A stretch of 64,000 nt of DNA from Phytophthora sp. 'mugwort' (lineage: Eukaryota; Oomycota; Peronosporomycetes; Peronosporales; Peronosporaceae), in the NCBI GenBank assembly GCA_033558025.1, contig JAUCEF010000013.1, forward strand, positions 4,147,001-4,211,000, given 5' to 3'. The notes under the pieces are model-generated. The model was not told where the DNA came from, made no database searches, and worked only from the letters and a program-made list of their open reading frames with translations. This document shows, piece by piece, positions 1-11,700 of the stretch. The translations under genes were made by a program, and so were the position numbers. Position 1 is the first letter of the stretch; each line of letters opens with the position of its first letter.

Positions 1-1080
1 AAAGACGTAGGCGAAGCCTTTGTTCGTCTTCGACATATCCCACGAGCCACGATCGAAGATCCACTGCGCGGCCAGGCGTTCGTCCCCGTTCGCATGCTGA
101 GCGCCGCCTCTGCGGAACGAGTGAGACGTGAGGTTGCTCGTTGCGCCCGCGGCATCAGCCACGCGCTTCAGCAAGCGGTTCATATACGCTTGAACGCCGT
201 CTTCGCCACAGGGCTGTCTTGGGGCATAGGTGTCGGTTGCGTCCCTGATGAGGGTGTACCCGTTAGTGAAGAAGCCGACTGCAGCAATCGAGCATCGGAA
301 CCCCGGCGTCCAGCTCCACGGCAGCAGGCGATGACAGCGCTAGGAGCTGGCTTAGCAAGGAGGCGCATGGTGCTTCCTGCATCATCAAGACCACCGCTAG
401 CGTGACGATTGGACAGGTGAGGAAGTCGTCGCGGTCGGGTACAAACGTCAGGCCTTGCTCTTCGGATGTTTTGATGCGAAGCATGCGGATGTAGAAGACG
501 TCGTCAGCCGACATGGTCACGTGCTACTTGCTCATGTAGACGAGGTCCGAGGAACGCCCGAAACAGTGCCACATTAGGCATGCAAGCGCAGCGTCTTCGT
601 AGTCAGATGCAACTGCCGCCGTGGCGTAGAGGTGGTGCGTCAGCGACCGTAGGTCAACCTTTGTGCATCGTGGAGCCTTGTTAATAAAGCACCCCTTTTC
701 ACGCTTCATGCAGTGCTTTTCTAGCGTTTTGCTCTTTTTCAAGAGGTCAGCTTCGTTAGGCTGTCTAATATGAGGATGTTCCTCAAGCAACTACAGCTTC
801 ACATTCTTAAAGTAAGAGATCGCAGAGTTACGGGATAGCTCACCTTTCTTATCTTCATGTGTAGCTAGATGGTAGCCGAATCGATCCATCAGCGCCGCGA
901 CGCATTTGCCAGAATAATCGCTGAGATTGCACGCACGGACGACATCCATGGTAACATTTTCAGCTTGCGGCATCGCTTAAACACACAGATTGCGGTGGCT
1001 CGCGCTTTCTGCGTGTTGGCCGGGACAAAAGAAGCGAGGCTCATGCTGGCTTGGTGTATCATCCACCTTTTCGTCGAATG
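1..1080 (-). pseudogene. Crypton-type tyrosine recombinase, broken and cut by the window edge
   Basis: The minus strand reads as a tyrosine recombinase of the kind carried by oomycete Crypton DNA transposons, which integrate by site-specific recombination. Consecutive blocks are visible: an N-terminal block near 1040-975, a block around 970-790, FGRSSDLVYMSK near 550-525 (holding the first catalytic Arg), KTSEEQGLTFVPD near 475-435, and the C-terminal catalytic signature SHSFRRGGAQHANG near 150-100, followed by WIFDRGSWDMSKTNKGF near the left edge. The frame is interrupted by TAG codons near 794 and 523, by a frame change near 250-290 and by another near 975. No open frame of normal length (over 350 residues) survives. 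The assignment rests on remembered family sequences; the H-x-x-R arrangement and block order make it fairly secure. The remaining C-terminus, with the expected Tyr, lies left of the window. Confidence 0.75.
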
Positions 1081-2703
1081 AAGGCGGCTTGCTGACAGCT
1101 AGTGCAAACTGTCCTCGGCCTAGACTATGTTGCGCCTAGTCGTCGGAAGCGCGATGATTTAAAAAAAAACACCTGTTTTTGACTTTATTTTTGTATTGGG
1201 GTATACATATTTTGATCACATTCCGACAAATATTTATCGGAATATGTCGGAACGTAAAACCTACGTCGAATGCGCACTATTGGCTGAAATTTGTCAATGG
1301 ACGCGCTCTGATTGGATAATGAGCGATTTACAGTAGCCAGTCAACAATCATCTCTAGCTGTCGGAAAGACGTGTACATTCATCCATATTGGTGTTTGTTG
1401 GTATTGAGCGAATCGCCCTTAATACAAATTCTCAGTTATTATTCATGCCCGGTCTATGCACCCTCTTCGTACTTAACAGTGTGTGCAAGGAACGTTTTTG
1501 ATAGATAGTGGAGCGATTCCTGCAGAAGTTTTTGAAATTATAAACTTATTTTAGTGTGGCGTTATAGAATTTGGAACGTCTTCTGCCTCCTGCAACCAAT
1601 CGGGAAGGAGCTTCATTCCTTATTCGGCTCTATGAGCACCGATGGAGGTGGCAGCACGGTGATCGTGCTCGCGCTTGCACTGGCCACTGGGGGGGGGGGG
1701 CTCCGCCAGAGTCTAGGTCTGTGCGAGGCTCTGACGTGTTGGAATGGACCAGTTTTGCATGTTTTGTCCCGAAATTTGGGATTTGCTCCTTCCAAATGGC
1801 TGCGGGAATCGCTCCAGTCTAGGCCATTTTCCTAAGATCCAATTCCTACGCGTATGAACATGCAAGACAAATTGTAGAATAACTTTTATGCAAACACATC
1901 TTGGTTGTGCAAAAAGGTCAGATTGAAGCCGCATCAAAATTGTAGGATGGGACCCCAAAAGCTTTGTGTCCAAGCAGTTTCGGTGGTACTCAACCCGCAA
2001 ATACAAAGAATCATTCCCTCACAGAGTTGGACACTTCACACAGTAAATATTGGATGCCTTGGCGTTGCGTACTTCACACAGGCGCTGTGCTCTGTGACCA
2101 TGTGCGCGACATTGAGCGTGCAGCTTCACCATAGCCCAGCCGCCGCTTGAGTCAAATACAGCCCTTTGCTCCAGGCAGTACCTCAATTTAGCGTGCTATT
2201 ATAAGTCAGCGTGTAGGCTTCGGAATCCACCTTTAAAGTTGATTTTACCGGCAGGAATTCGATCTTGCCCGTACCATAATCAATGAAATATAAGTTTACG
2301 ACTTCCTAGAGTACCGGTAGGACTCAATCCTACGCGTTTTCTGTACGGTATGTCGTAACATTTACACTCTAGCGTGCCCGGTTGCAATGCAACTTGCATT
2401 CAGCTATTTGTAGAACATCCGCCGTCCCTTCCACAGTGTAAGGACAGCGGAAGGGTGCGTAACCTTACTGTACATAAGGTTCTCCGGAAATCTGCCGATG
2501 GAAGAAAAGCATCCAATGACGAGTTAGTGGAATTTTATCGCCGACTGCGGCATGATCATTTGATAATAAACCGGACCCGCCCCGGCTGCAATGAAGCTAA
2601 AACCAAAGGTCGTAGGGCCACTAAAGCATTACCGTAGAGTACATGTACATGACAATCGACAACCAGCATGCGATCAATCTTCATCCTTGTCATCTCTTTT
2701 TGG
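1081..2703. other. Non-coding stretch between Crypton remnant and inverted repeat
   Basis: I see no supportable gene here. The longest open frames (for example 2374-2637, plus) are short, lack a good context and resemble nothing I know. A small inverted repeat built on ATTCCGACA / TGTCGGAAT sits near 1222-1255, and a run of ten G lies near 1691. The stretch ends exactly where homology to the right arm of the large inverted repeat begins. Confidence 0.5.
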
Positions 2704-3136
2704 TGTTCTTCAGCCATGGCTAACCATGTAAGATTCCAACAGCTATAGTAGGTACACTGTCCTGCCTAATTCAAATCGCTCACACCTCAACAGGACGAAA
2801 CAAACTGATCTTGCTACTGTAGACGTGCTTGGGCGAAAAACTGGGAAGGAAGGAAGACCTAGCCTCATTTTTAGATAGTTCGAACGGCAGATAGGCTAAA
2901 ACTAGTTGCTTTGAATTCATTTATATCTCATTCCCAATAGTCTTTGGACCTCAACGTGGGCTGTACGGCTGGACGAACCACACATCTCGTGGATTGGCGT
3001 CCTGAACTGTACTGTTTCTATGTTTATACCATCCCAAATGGCGATCCCGTATGTTTTCCCGTACGATGGAACTCTACCTGTCCAGCGATAACAGCAATTT
3101 TCCATTTTGGGTTTTGCGTCTTTCGAGAACGTGTCG

Positions 3137-6100
3137 ATGATGATACGTCGAGCATTGCTGCTCGTGCTTATTGTCGCCGTTTCAGGCACTTTATCGCAGG
3201 ACGTTCAGCTGAGCAAGAGCTTCGGTGGCCCTCACGGAACCGAGTTCTCGGATGAAGCCTCGGTCGTCGTTGGACAGAGTGTGGGCTCGCTAACGATTCG
3301 GGCAGGCGAGCGAGTGGATGGTCTTTCGCTCGAAGTGACAGGACCAACGGCCGCAACATTCAAACACGGAGGAGCGGGAGGAACGGAGAATATATTGAAA
3401 CTTGGTGCTGGAGAGCACATTACGTCGATGGAGACGCATTGGGGCAAGAAACGTGGGCGAACGCGGATCTTCTACCTTAGTTTCGGCACGAGCGCAGGTA
3501 ACTCGATCTCGGGCGGGTCGATGACGGATGATAAGGACTCAGTGACTGCGCCAGAAGGGTTTCAGCTTGGAGGCTTTTTCGGGCGTGACGGCGACGAGAT
3601 CGATTCCCTCGGAGCGATTTGGGCACGAATTGAGGCCCCGCCTCCGGCCACGGAACCTCCGGTCCCCACTACAGAAGCTCCTGCTCCTCCGCCTGAAGCT
3701 TCAGCAACAGAGTCAGACGTAGCGTCAGCAACAGAGTCAGCGGTAGCATCTGGAACAGATTCTGCAGCAGGTACTGAAGCTCCCCCACCAGATACAAAAG
3801 CGCCTGCAGCCCCGACAAAAGTTCCAGCACCCGCCATTTCCTTAGAGGATTCTGTTCAGCTGAGTAAAAGCTTCGGGGGCCCTCATGGTACCGAGTTTTC
3901 CGACGAAGCCGCAGCTACGTCAGGACAATCAGTGGCGTCCATTACCATTCGAGCTGCCGAGCGCGTGGATGGAGTCTCTCTCGAGGTCACAGCGCCTAAA
4001 GCAGAGATATTCAGTCACGGAGGCAATGGAGGGAAGGAAAACATCTTAAAACTTGCAAAAGGCGAGCATATCACGTCGATGGAAGCTCATTGGGGCAAGA
4101 AAGGTGGGCGAACACGCATCTTCTATCTCAGTTTTGGCACGAGCGCAGGTAACACGGTCTCGGCAGGAACTCAAACGGAAGATAAGGATTCCATCACAGC
4201 TCCGAAAGGTTTTCAGCTAGGTGGATTCTTTGGCCGTGATGGCGACGAGATTGATTCGCTCGGTGCCATATGGACGAGCATCGAGGTGGTCACCGCGGCT
4301 CCCACTGAAGCTCCTGCTCCTGCTCCAGCTCCCGCACCACCAGCTGATAAAGCACCATCAACTGCAGGTTCTGGTGGCGGTGATTCCACGACGAAACGCG
4401 CGACCATTTTGAGCGATTCGTTTGGTGGGCCACATGGCAACCAGTTCTCGGATCAGCCCTTGGCCAAGTCAGCACAAACTGTGAGTGCCATCATTATCCG
4501 AGCTGATAAACGTGTCGACGGAGTCACCCTCGAGGTATCAGGCCCGACAGCGGAAACATTCACTCATGGAGGCCCTGGAGGAACGGAACACAAGCTCGCG
4601 CTTAAAGCAGGTGAATACATTAATTCAATGGAAGTTCATTGGGGCCAGAAGAAGGGAAGAACGCGCATCTTCTACCTCAACATCGGAACAAGTGGAGGGA
4701 ATACTGTGTCTGCAGGCTCTCCGACGGATCTGAAGGGGAGTATCACGGCGCCAAAGGGTTATCAACTCGGTGGATTTTTCGGTCGGGACGGTGACGAAAT
4801 TGATCTGTTAGGTGCAGTGTGGACGAGCATCGAAAAGGTCGCCGAGTCGACTCCATCGGCAGGTGGATCCGCTGATGAGGATATTGTGCTGAGCCCAGCG
4901 CATGGTGGTCCTCATGGTGCCGCGTTCTCGGACATATCGGGGATTGTGCTTGGCCAAACGCTCAGTTCCATCACATTACGTGGAGCCAAACGCGTGGATG
5001 CAGTCACTGTTCAAGTCGCGAGGCCGGCAGAGCTAACGTGGAATCACGGTGGCAGAGGTGGCACCGAAACGACACTCGCACTTGACCGGGGCGAGTTCAT
5101 TAATTCAGTCGAAGTCCACTGGGGCAAGAAGGACGGACAGACTCGCGTCTTTTTCGTCAATTTCGGCACAAGTGCGGGGAATTCCGTGTCGATTGGAACA
5201 AAGACTGATGCGAGCGCCATTGAGACTGCCCCCAAGGGATTCCAACTCAGTGGATTGCATGGTCGTGCTGATGACGAGGTCGACCAACTCGGAGCGATAT
5301 GGACACGAATCGATGCGAAACCAGCCCTGCTCACTGACGTCATGGGTACTGCTTGGTATGGTGACATTATCCGCAACTGGGTGGGGCCTACGATCGGCGT
5401 CGCGAAAGACACGGCCTGTTATCGGAAATTTAAACCGTTTGATAGCAAGAAAATGTGCCCTCTTGGCTACGGCAATGACGACGACGATTGCATTGCTCAA
5501 TGCCCCATGTCATATCCCGTGCGGTGCGCTCTCGAGTGTATTCCGCAGAATGACGACTGTGCTCTGGCCGTTCTCTCCAAGGTAGCGGCGGTGGCGGCTG
5601 TAGCGTTGAATGCAGCGACTGCAGGTATTTTTGGGAATATCAAGACGCTGTACAAAGGAGCCAAACTCTTGTATATGTGCGCCGCGAATGTCATTAACTT
5701 GATCAGGCAACTCATTTACTATTTCCGCTATGTGCAAACAACGGCGCCACAAGGTGACACGGAGAAGATGCTGGCGGTAGCGTACCAGTCGAATCTCGTG
5801 CTCGTGGACTTGCCCATTGCGATCTACGCATGTTTGGGTTTTCCTCCTCCGAGGAAGTTGGTCTGGGCTGGTTACATCATTACCATTGTGCAGACTATCG
5901 TCAAGCAGGTGATTGTGAATGGTGATGTGATCATTTCCTCGGCGCAAAATGTCGTCGACCTGCTCAAGAATTCCAGTGCCACCAACAACTCGGCCAGCAG
6001 CATGACAGAGCTGGAAGATTTCATTGCAGCGAACACGTCCTGCGGTTACGAGCTCAAGCAACTCACAGACCGGGTGCTCTTTACTGTCAATGACGTGCGC

Positions 6101-6835
6101 AACAAGACACCGGATGCCGCCGTGAACGATATCCGCGTGACGGTCAGTAAGTCGTCGCTGGTACGGAACGACATCCCGACCGTCACGAATAACTGCATGA
6201 AGGAAATGCTGGCAAAAAAGACCATGCAAGCCGCCTTCGAGACGCGGGATTTGCTACGGAAGACGATGGAAGTGATCATTGATCAACTCGTCGAGACGGC
6301 CACAACGGATATGGGGAAGAGTGTTGCCGAGGACCAACAGTCGCTCGAAGCCGCTAACTTTGGACTGGTCGTGCTTGGTGGGTTGGACCCAACTGGCGTC
6401 ATCTATCTGGCGTCCCAGTTCGTCCAACCGATTTGTGGACCGACTGGGTTTCTGGGCGAGATTGACGACGGAAATCTGTACGACGCGTTGGGGATGTGGA
6501 CGGTGGATGAAGCTTTTGTTGGTAGTTATGGCACATGGACGAAGAAGGGTGACGGCGTGGTGCGAATTATTTTCGAGAGCACGGACAAAGAGGACGTGAC
6601 TGTTGTGATCCACTCTGGTGGTGACGACTACGCCGAGGTGGATGTGGGCGCGGGCGATACTGTGACGTGGGAAGCTACACTGCCAGAGTTGCAAGATAAA
6701 ACGTTGTATTTGGACCGCTGGCGTCCGGGGTTCTTCGGCTTGCCCGGCTCCGGCGGTGGCTCATTGCTGCTTTGGGTTCCACGAGCAGCGGACGGAGGTC
6801 ATTTGACGTTGCATGCGAGGATTAATGTCAGCTAG
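3137..6835 (+). CDS. Secreted protein with four jacalin-like lectin domains (left copy)
   Basis: The product is 1232 aa from the ATG at 3137. I prefer this start over the in-frame ATG at 3107 because it begins directly with a signal peptide (MMIRRALLLVLIVAVSGTLS). Four jacalin-like beta-prism repeats follow, each starting with an FGGPHG or HGGPHG motif at about residues 28, 245, 428 and 588. Each contains an HWGKK/HWGQK turn and ends in a block around GFFGRDGDEID. The first three repeats are followed by Pro/Ala/Thr/Ser-rich linkers. From about residue 733 the C-terminal half has a Cys cluster (CPLGYGNDDDDCIAQCPMSY) and hydrophobic helices; I do not recognise it as a named domain. Jacalin-like domains bind carbohydrate, so an extracellular or cell-wall lectin role is inferred. 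The frame is intact and intronless. An identical copy in opposite orientation lies at 21251-24949. Confidence 0.85.
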   Translation: MMIRRALLLVLIVAVSGTLSQDVQLSKSFGGPHGTEFSDEASVVVGQSVGSLTIRAGERVDGLSLEVTGPTAATFKHGGAGGTENILKLGAGEHITSMETHWGKKRGRTRIFYLSFGTSAGNSISGGSMTDDKDSVTAPEGFQLGGFFGRDGDEIDSLGAIWARIEAPPPATEPPVPTTEAPAPPPEASATESDVASATESAVASGTDSAAGTEAPPPDTKAPAAPTKVPAPAISLEDSVQLSKSFGGPHGTEFSDEAAATSGQSVASITIRAAERVDGVSLEVTAPKAEIFSHGGNGGKENILKLAKGEHITSMEAHWGKKGGRTRIFYLSFGTSAGNTVSAGTQTEDKDSITAPKGFQLGGFFGRDGDEIDSLGAIWTSIEVVTAAPTEAPAPAPAPAPPADKAPSTAGSGGGDSTTKRATILSDSFGGPHGNQFSDQPLAKSAQTVSAIIIRADKRVDGVTLEVSGPTAETFTHGGPGGTEHKLALKAGEYINSMEVHWGQKKGRTRIFYLNIGTSGGNTVSAGSPTDLKGSITAPKGYQLGGFFGRDGDEIDLLGAVWTSIEKVAESTPSAGGSADEDIVLSPAHGGPHGAAFSDISGIVLGQTLSSITLRGAKRVDAVTVQVARPAELTWNHGGRGGTETTLALDRGEFINSVEVHWGKKDGQTRVFFVNFGTSAGNSVSIGTKTDASAIETAPKGFQLSGLHGRADDEVDQLGAIWTRIDAKPALLTDVMGTAWYGDIIRNWVGPTIGVAKDTACYRKFKPFDSKKMCPLGYGNDDDDCIAQCPMSYPVRCALECIPQNDDCALAVLSKVAAVAAVALNAATAGIFGNIKTLYKGAKLLYMCAANVINLIRQLIYYFRYVQTTAPQGDTEKMLAVAYQSNLVLVDLPIAIYACLGFPPPRKLVWAGYIITIVQTIVKQVIVNGDVIISSAQNVVDLLKNSSATNNSASSMTELEDFIAANTSCGYELKQLTDRVLFTVNDVRNKTPDAAVNDIRVTVSKSSLVRNDIPTVTNNCMKEMLAKKTMQAAFETRDLLRKTMEVIIDQLVETATTDMGKSVAEDQQSLEAANFGLVVLGGLDPTGVIYLASQFVQPICGPTGFLGEIDDGNLYDALGMWTVDEAFVGSYGTWTKKGDGVVRIIFESTDKEDVTVVIHSGGDDYAEVDVGAGDTVTWEATLPELQDKTLYLDRWRPGFFGLPGSGGGSLLLWVPRAADGGHLTLHARINVS

Positions 6836-7960
6836 GGAAGCGCCGGGAGATTGTCGTTTGTTGAAGTTGTGGTTGAATAGTTTTGTAGTATCTTTCGCAT
6901 CACGTTTTCTTGGTAGATATGTTTATTTGCTATAGAACAAACATCGTAATTATAATAAGCTTAGAGCCTGTTGTAGTATTTTAATGCGGTTAACGCTTGT
7001 ATCAGGATAACACCCACTTCAAAGCCATTCGATCGCGTGAACGCGGGGTTCACCTTCTTCTTTGTTTTTTCTTAAGCTGTATATCATAACCTCAGTGCTA
7101 ATAGCTCTCGTGCAACTTGACGTCGCAATCCCCTACGTACTATCATATAACTTACATGATGTAGTGAGTAGCGTAGCCTCTATGTGTTGTAGTGTTCAGT
7201 GCTCCCCAAAAGTACAGGCGTGGGAGACAAACGAACAATGTCTTCGTTGCAGCAAACTTAAGGCGTTGCAATGATACGCCATCTAGGAGTTGAATCTACA
7301 ATATTTATATCTAGTAAGGGACTGCCGGTGGGTGCAGTCAAGACGGTGAAATCCCTCCTCTCTGAAAAAACATCCTCCATACGTATTTATCACTTCGTCG
7401 GCGACAGCCAACACATACTATTTTCAATATATACTATAAATGATGAATTCGTATTGTTCGAACTTCAAGGAGACATGGCGGGATTTTATAGTGTGGTGAA
7501 TTCACCGTCGTTGTCTGATCACCGCCACTTAAAGGTCGGATGATCAATGCCAAATGTAAGCCGATGGGATAAATATGTTTTCTTTGGAACTCCAATTATT
7601 AGGTCGGCATCGTGTTTTCAAGAATGTTATATAATAAATGCATAAACATACTTTCTTAATAAACTTAATTCGCCCATTGTTATGTTTGACAGGCCCTCGA
7701 TGAAATTTGTTTTAAAGTTGCGCTTTTCATCCTGCTAACTACAGGCCTTCAGCGGACAAGGCGTTCTGTGATAGCAGGCTTTTCATGTCAAGGGATTCTT
7801 CGCAGCCACCAACCTGTCTGGAGACATGTCATTGGAGGGAGTTCGTAGGGTGTTCGACGAATCAAGGTCTGCCAATAAATGGAATACGTGAAAGACAGGG
7901 TCGCTAGTGGGCTTTCGTCGCGCTTCCAGACAATCTCCCGTGACGTGCAGATATTCGTGG
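6836..7960 (+). other. 3' flank of the lectin gene, no gene seen
   Basis: This is A+T-rich sequence between the lectin stop codon and the gypsy element. Short open frames at 7062-7274 and 7271-7543 resemble no family I know, and the first begins with TTG rather than ATG; I treat them as chance. The interval holds AT-rich runs near 7600-7670 that could serve as 3' untranslated or polyadenylation sequence. The same sequence recurs inverted at 20126-21250. Confidence 0.4.
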
Positions 7961-8755
7961 TGTCACACGGACATGTGGGATTTCCACTTGTGGGTTGCTT
8001 AGTTGATTGGACTAGATGCTCGCCACCCGCTTTGCGGGCGGTGTGTGTTTGTTGGACTCCATTCCATTCCGCTCGCTGTTCCAGCCCGCTTCACTACTCT
8101 TATCGCATCCAACTTGGTTCCGCTCGCTGTTTCAGCTCGCTGCACTAATCTTATCTTGGTCCCACTCGTCCACTCGCTGTTCCAGCTCGCTTCACTATTC
8201 CTATCGCGTAGGGTGGCCGCCTTCGCTTATCTCGGCAACTAAGTACGCTTTGGTGGTAACCACACACCTTAATTGTAGCCGACGGGAGGCCGCCTTCGCT
8301 TCGATCGGCAGCAAATGACAGTTTGAGCCAATGGGAGGCCGTCTCGCTGCGCTCGGCAGCAATTAAAAATCACATGGATTTTGGCCAATGAGAAGGGGTT
8401 TTAAACGTGACACAGTGCTATTTTTGCAATTTACGGCATAATTTGCCGAGTCGGAACGATAGTGGGATTCGATTTTTGTGGGTTGGTGGCGGTACTAAAC
8501 GCAAAGTGAAGCCATGCCGAAAGGGAGGTGCAGGCGGGCAGGCAGGAAAGCTTCGGACAGACAGACAGACAGAGACAGGACGCTAGAGTAGTTTTTTAGA
8601 TACTGATTATGAAAGCGTCCCGTCCGGCATCTCTCTGCCCGGTGGAGCGCAGTCGCCGAGCCCTGACGGTCTGTGTGAACCCTGGGGATATCTGGCGATG
8701 TTGTTGAGATGCACTTTACCTAGGCTACATGCACTTGGGGGTGCCGGTTGCGGTA
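7961..8755 (-). repeat. 3' LTR of the left gypsy element, long form
   Basis: This LTR is about 795 bp, against 241 bp for its partner at 13067-13307. Both share a block at the TGTCACAC end and a block of about 180 bp ending in GGTGCCGGTTGCG. The extra 550 bp between these blocks contain two families of internal repeats: a unit with CGCTCGCTGTTCCAGC starting near 8069, 8120 and 8170, and a unit with GGGAGGCCG followed by CGGCA at about 8211, 8284 and 8333. A (GACA)n tract lies near 8561-8578. The last bases (GCGGTA) have lost the terminal match GCGACA. Confidence 0.8.
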
Positions 8756-8770
8756 TTCCGCCCCTGAATC

Positions 8771-11700
8771 TCAGCTCCGGAAAAGTTTTAGCCGGCGGAT
8801 GTTGACGATCTCGAAAGAACGTCCGCGGTCGAGCACCACCGTGCCGTTGTCGCGAACTGCGACCAGTGTGTAAGGGCCGGCCATTGGTGCCGCGAGCTTG
8901 GGCAAGTTCTTCATGTTGTTGACCAGAAGCACGCGCTCATTGGGCTGGTACACGTGTACGATGCAGCTCTGATTTTTGCGTTCGTTGTCGCGGAGGATCT
9001 GCGCGCGCTTCTTGGCGTGAACGTAGTGTGAACGTAGTGCCAATTCGTGGGATGAGAGATGAAAAGCGTGTTTCTCTGGAACATGGCTTCCATTGGCGAG
9101 GCGCGTCCAGCGTAGTCGCGTGGGTCGCACGGATAACGAATGCGACAGCTTGCAGCACTTGATCCCAATTGGCAGCCGTGACGTCGCTCGTGCGGAGCAT
9201 ATTGCCGATCACCGCGTGGATACGCTCGATGATGGCGTTCGCCTGCGGGTTCTTGACGGTCGTTTCGACGTCTTCGACGCCATACGACTCGGGAAGCTCG
9301 ACGAACTCGTACTTGAACTCGTTACCATTGTCATGGAGGCAACGGTCCGGGCGTGGGTAACGACAAAACCACTATTTGTCGACTTGTCGTGACACCGCGA
9401 GGCTTGAAGCCGTAGGTACCGGGTGCAGCTCAATAGCGCACCCACCGACATCGATGATGGAGACTGCGTACAAACGCTCAGTCGTTTCGGTGCGCGGGGT
9501 ATACGGTCCAATAGTGTCCACTACGATAGTGTACCAGGGGTGTATCTCCATTTGCGTCGGCGGCAGCTTGCCGTACTTCTTCGACGTGCGCTTGGCGGTT
9601 TGGCAAACTGGGCATGTACGGCAGTACTCGCGTATTTGTGTGGCCATGCCGGGCCACCACTTGATGCGCTTGAGCGTCGCGTAGAAGTTGTCGATGCCCG
9701 GATACATCAACCAGTCGTGGTAGCAATCCAGGATCTGGACTCGAAGCGCCAGGATCTGGCACCACAATTTGGGTGGTGGCGGTGCGTACGATCAGTTCAC
9801 CGCCACTCAACTCCTTCTTGGAAAACTTGTCGGGGTGGTTCTCAAGCAACTGGCGCATGGAGTCGTCATTCGCTTGAATATCGCTCGAGCACGACGGAGC
9901 GGAACGGAACGGGAAATTATCTCGATCCGGTTCGCCAGCCAGACTCGCTGCGACGACTACGTCGGTGACACCATTGCGCACTGGAAACCGACTGAGCGCG
10001 TCTGCCACAACGTTATTCTTGCTCTCGATGTAGAAGATCGTTGCTCCGTACTCCTCCACGACGAGCCGCCAGCGAAGCATCTGCTTGTCGGTGAAGTTCG
10101 AGAAGGTGAGATTCTTGTGGTCAGTATATATGAAGATCTCGTGTCCCAGCAACATGGTTCGGACTCCTTAAGCAGTCGACTATGGAGAGCAGCTCCTTCT
10201 CATTGACCGCGTACTCCTGCTGCGTGTGGTTGAACTTCCTTGACCAGAATGCAAGCGGCTTGCCTCGCTGCGTGATCACGCCACCCATTTGGAAGCCGCT
10301 AGCATCCATGTAGACCTCGAACTCAATCGTATAGTCGTGATACGACAACATCACCTCCTGCCGGATCAGAGCCTTGATCTGGGCAAAAGCAGCGTTCAAG
10401 TCAGGCGTCCACTCGAACGTGACCTTCGAGCTCATCATCGCAGTCAACGGCGCGAGGTTGTGAGCCCTCTGCGGCCACAGATCGAGGTAGTAGTTGACCA
10501 TTCCGATGAAGCGACGGAGCTCCTTCTTGTTCTTGGGCGTGGCGATATTTACGATCGCCTGGATCTTGTCTTCCTTCGGCTTGATGCCGTCTACTGAGAT
10601 AACGTACCCAAGGTACTCGCAGTCTCGGCGGCAGAACCGAGTTTGCTTGGTGTTGATCTTCAAGCCTGCGTCGTGCAGACGATGCAGAACGGCACGAACG
10701 TGAGAAATGTGCCCCTCGAACGTCGTACCCGTGTCGATGGCCACGTCGTCCACGTACGCGCACGACTACAAAAGGCCGAGAAGCTTGTCCATCTGCGCTT
10801 GAAAGACGTCGGGCGCCGTGCTGAGGCCCATCGGCATCCTACAGTATCGATATTTGTCGAGCGACAAGACAAAGCCATCAACGGTCTGCTCGCTACTACT
10901 CCATCGTCTTGGCGAAAATGTCGCCGAGACGATGGAGTAGTAGCCCATGTTCAGGTCGAGCATCGTGATGTACTGTGGACGCTTGAAGTTCCGGAAAATC
11001 TCCTGGATCACCGACAGCGGGTAGTAGCGCCGCACGAGACACGCCTTCAATCGGCGCAGGTCGATCAGTAGGCGTATCGACTTGTCCTTTCGGGATGACG
11101 AAGGCCGGAGCAGCCCATGGTGAGGACTCGTCAGGCTTGATGACGCCCAGACGGACGAGGCGGTTGATCTCGCGCTTGGTAACTTCCAGGTGAACCTGAG
11201 GGATCTGGTATGGCTTTGCTGCGTAAGGTTGCGCGTAAGGTCGGACCGGAATTTCGTACTCGAATCCGACGAGCGTTCCGAGCTCGCGCGAGACATCACT
11301 CTCGTACTCGGTCAGTGCATCGCGCAGCTGAGTCGCTTGCTCGGCGCTCAATTCTGACGACACAATCGTATTCAAGTCGACTGGTGAGTAGTCTGCGTCG
11401 AGGATCTCGGTAAGCCGCTTGGTGTGAAAACCCTTCACATCGCGTCGCGGGATCTTCTCCTCCGAAATCACCGTTGCTGCCATCTTATCGTCTGCGCGGA
11501 GACGATTCATATGAGCCATAAGCTCGGTCTTCTTGTGGCGCCCGGTCGGAAGATCGAGCGTCAATCCATCCCACTCCACACGCTTCGACTTCAGTTGATG
11601 ACCATCTCCAATTCACTCAGAGTGTCGAGGCCAAAGATCATAGGGTACAGCAGATCGTTTGCCACGACGAAGTCGGACACGACCGTGCGCGCCAATGATA

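Noticed and set aside
2374..2637. An 87-codon plus-strand frame left of the palindrome
   Set aside because: No family resemblance, no splice partners and no supporting context.
5510..6229. A 239-codon minus-strand frame opposite the lectin gene
   Set aside because: It is His/Arg-rich with no domain, and is the antisense shadow of the intact lectin frame.
7062..7543. Two short plus-strand frames after the lectin gene (mirrored at 20543-21024)
   Set aside because: The first starts with TTG, neither resembles a known protein, and their preservation in both arms follows from the recent duplication, not from selection.
8561..8578. A short repeat array considered as CRISPR-like or as a microsatellite of note
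   Set aside because: It is a plain (GACA)n tract inside an LTR; no spacers or direct-repeat structure.
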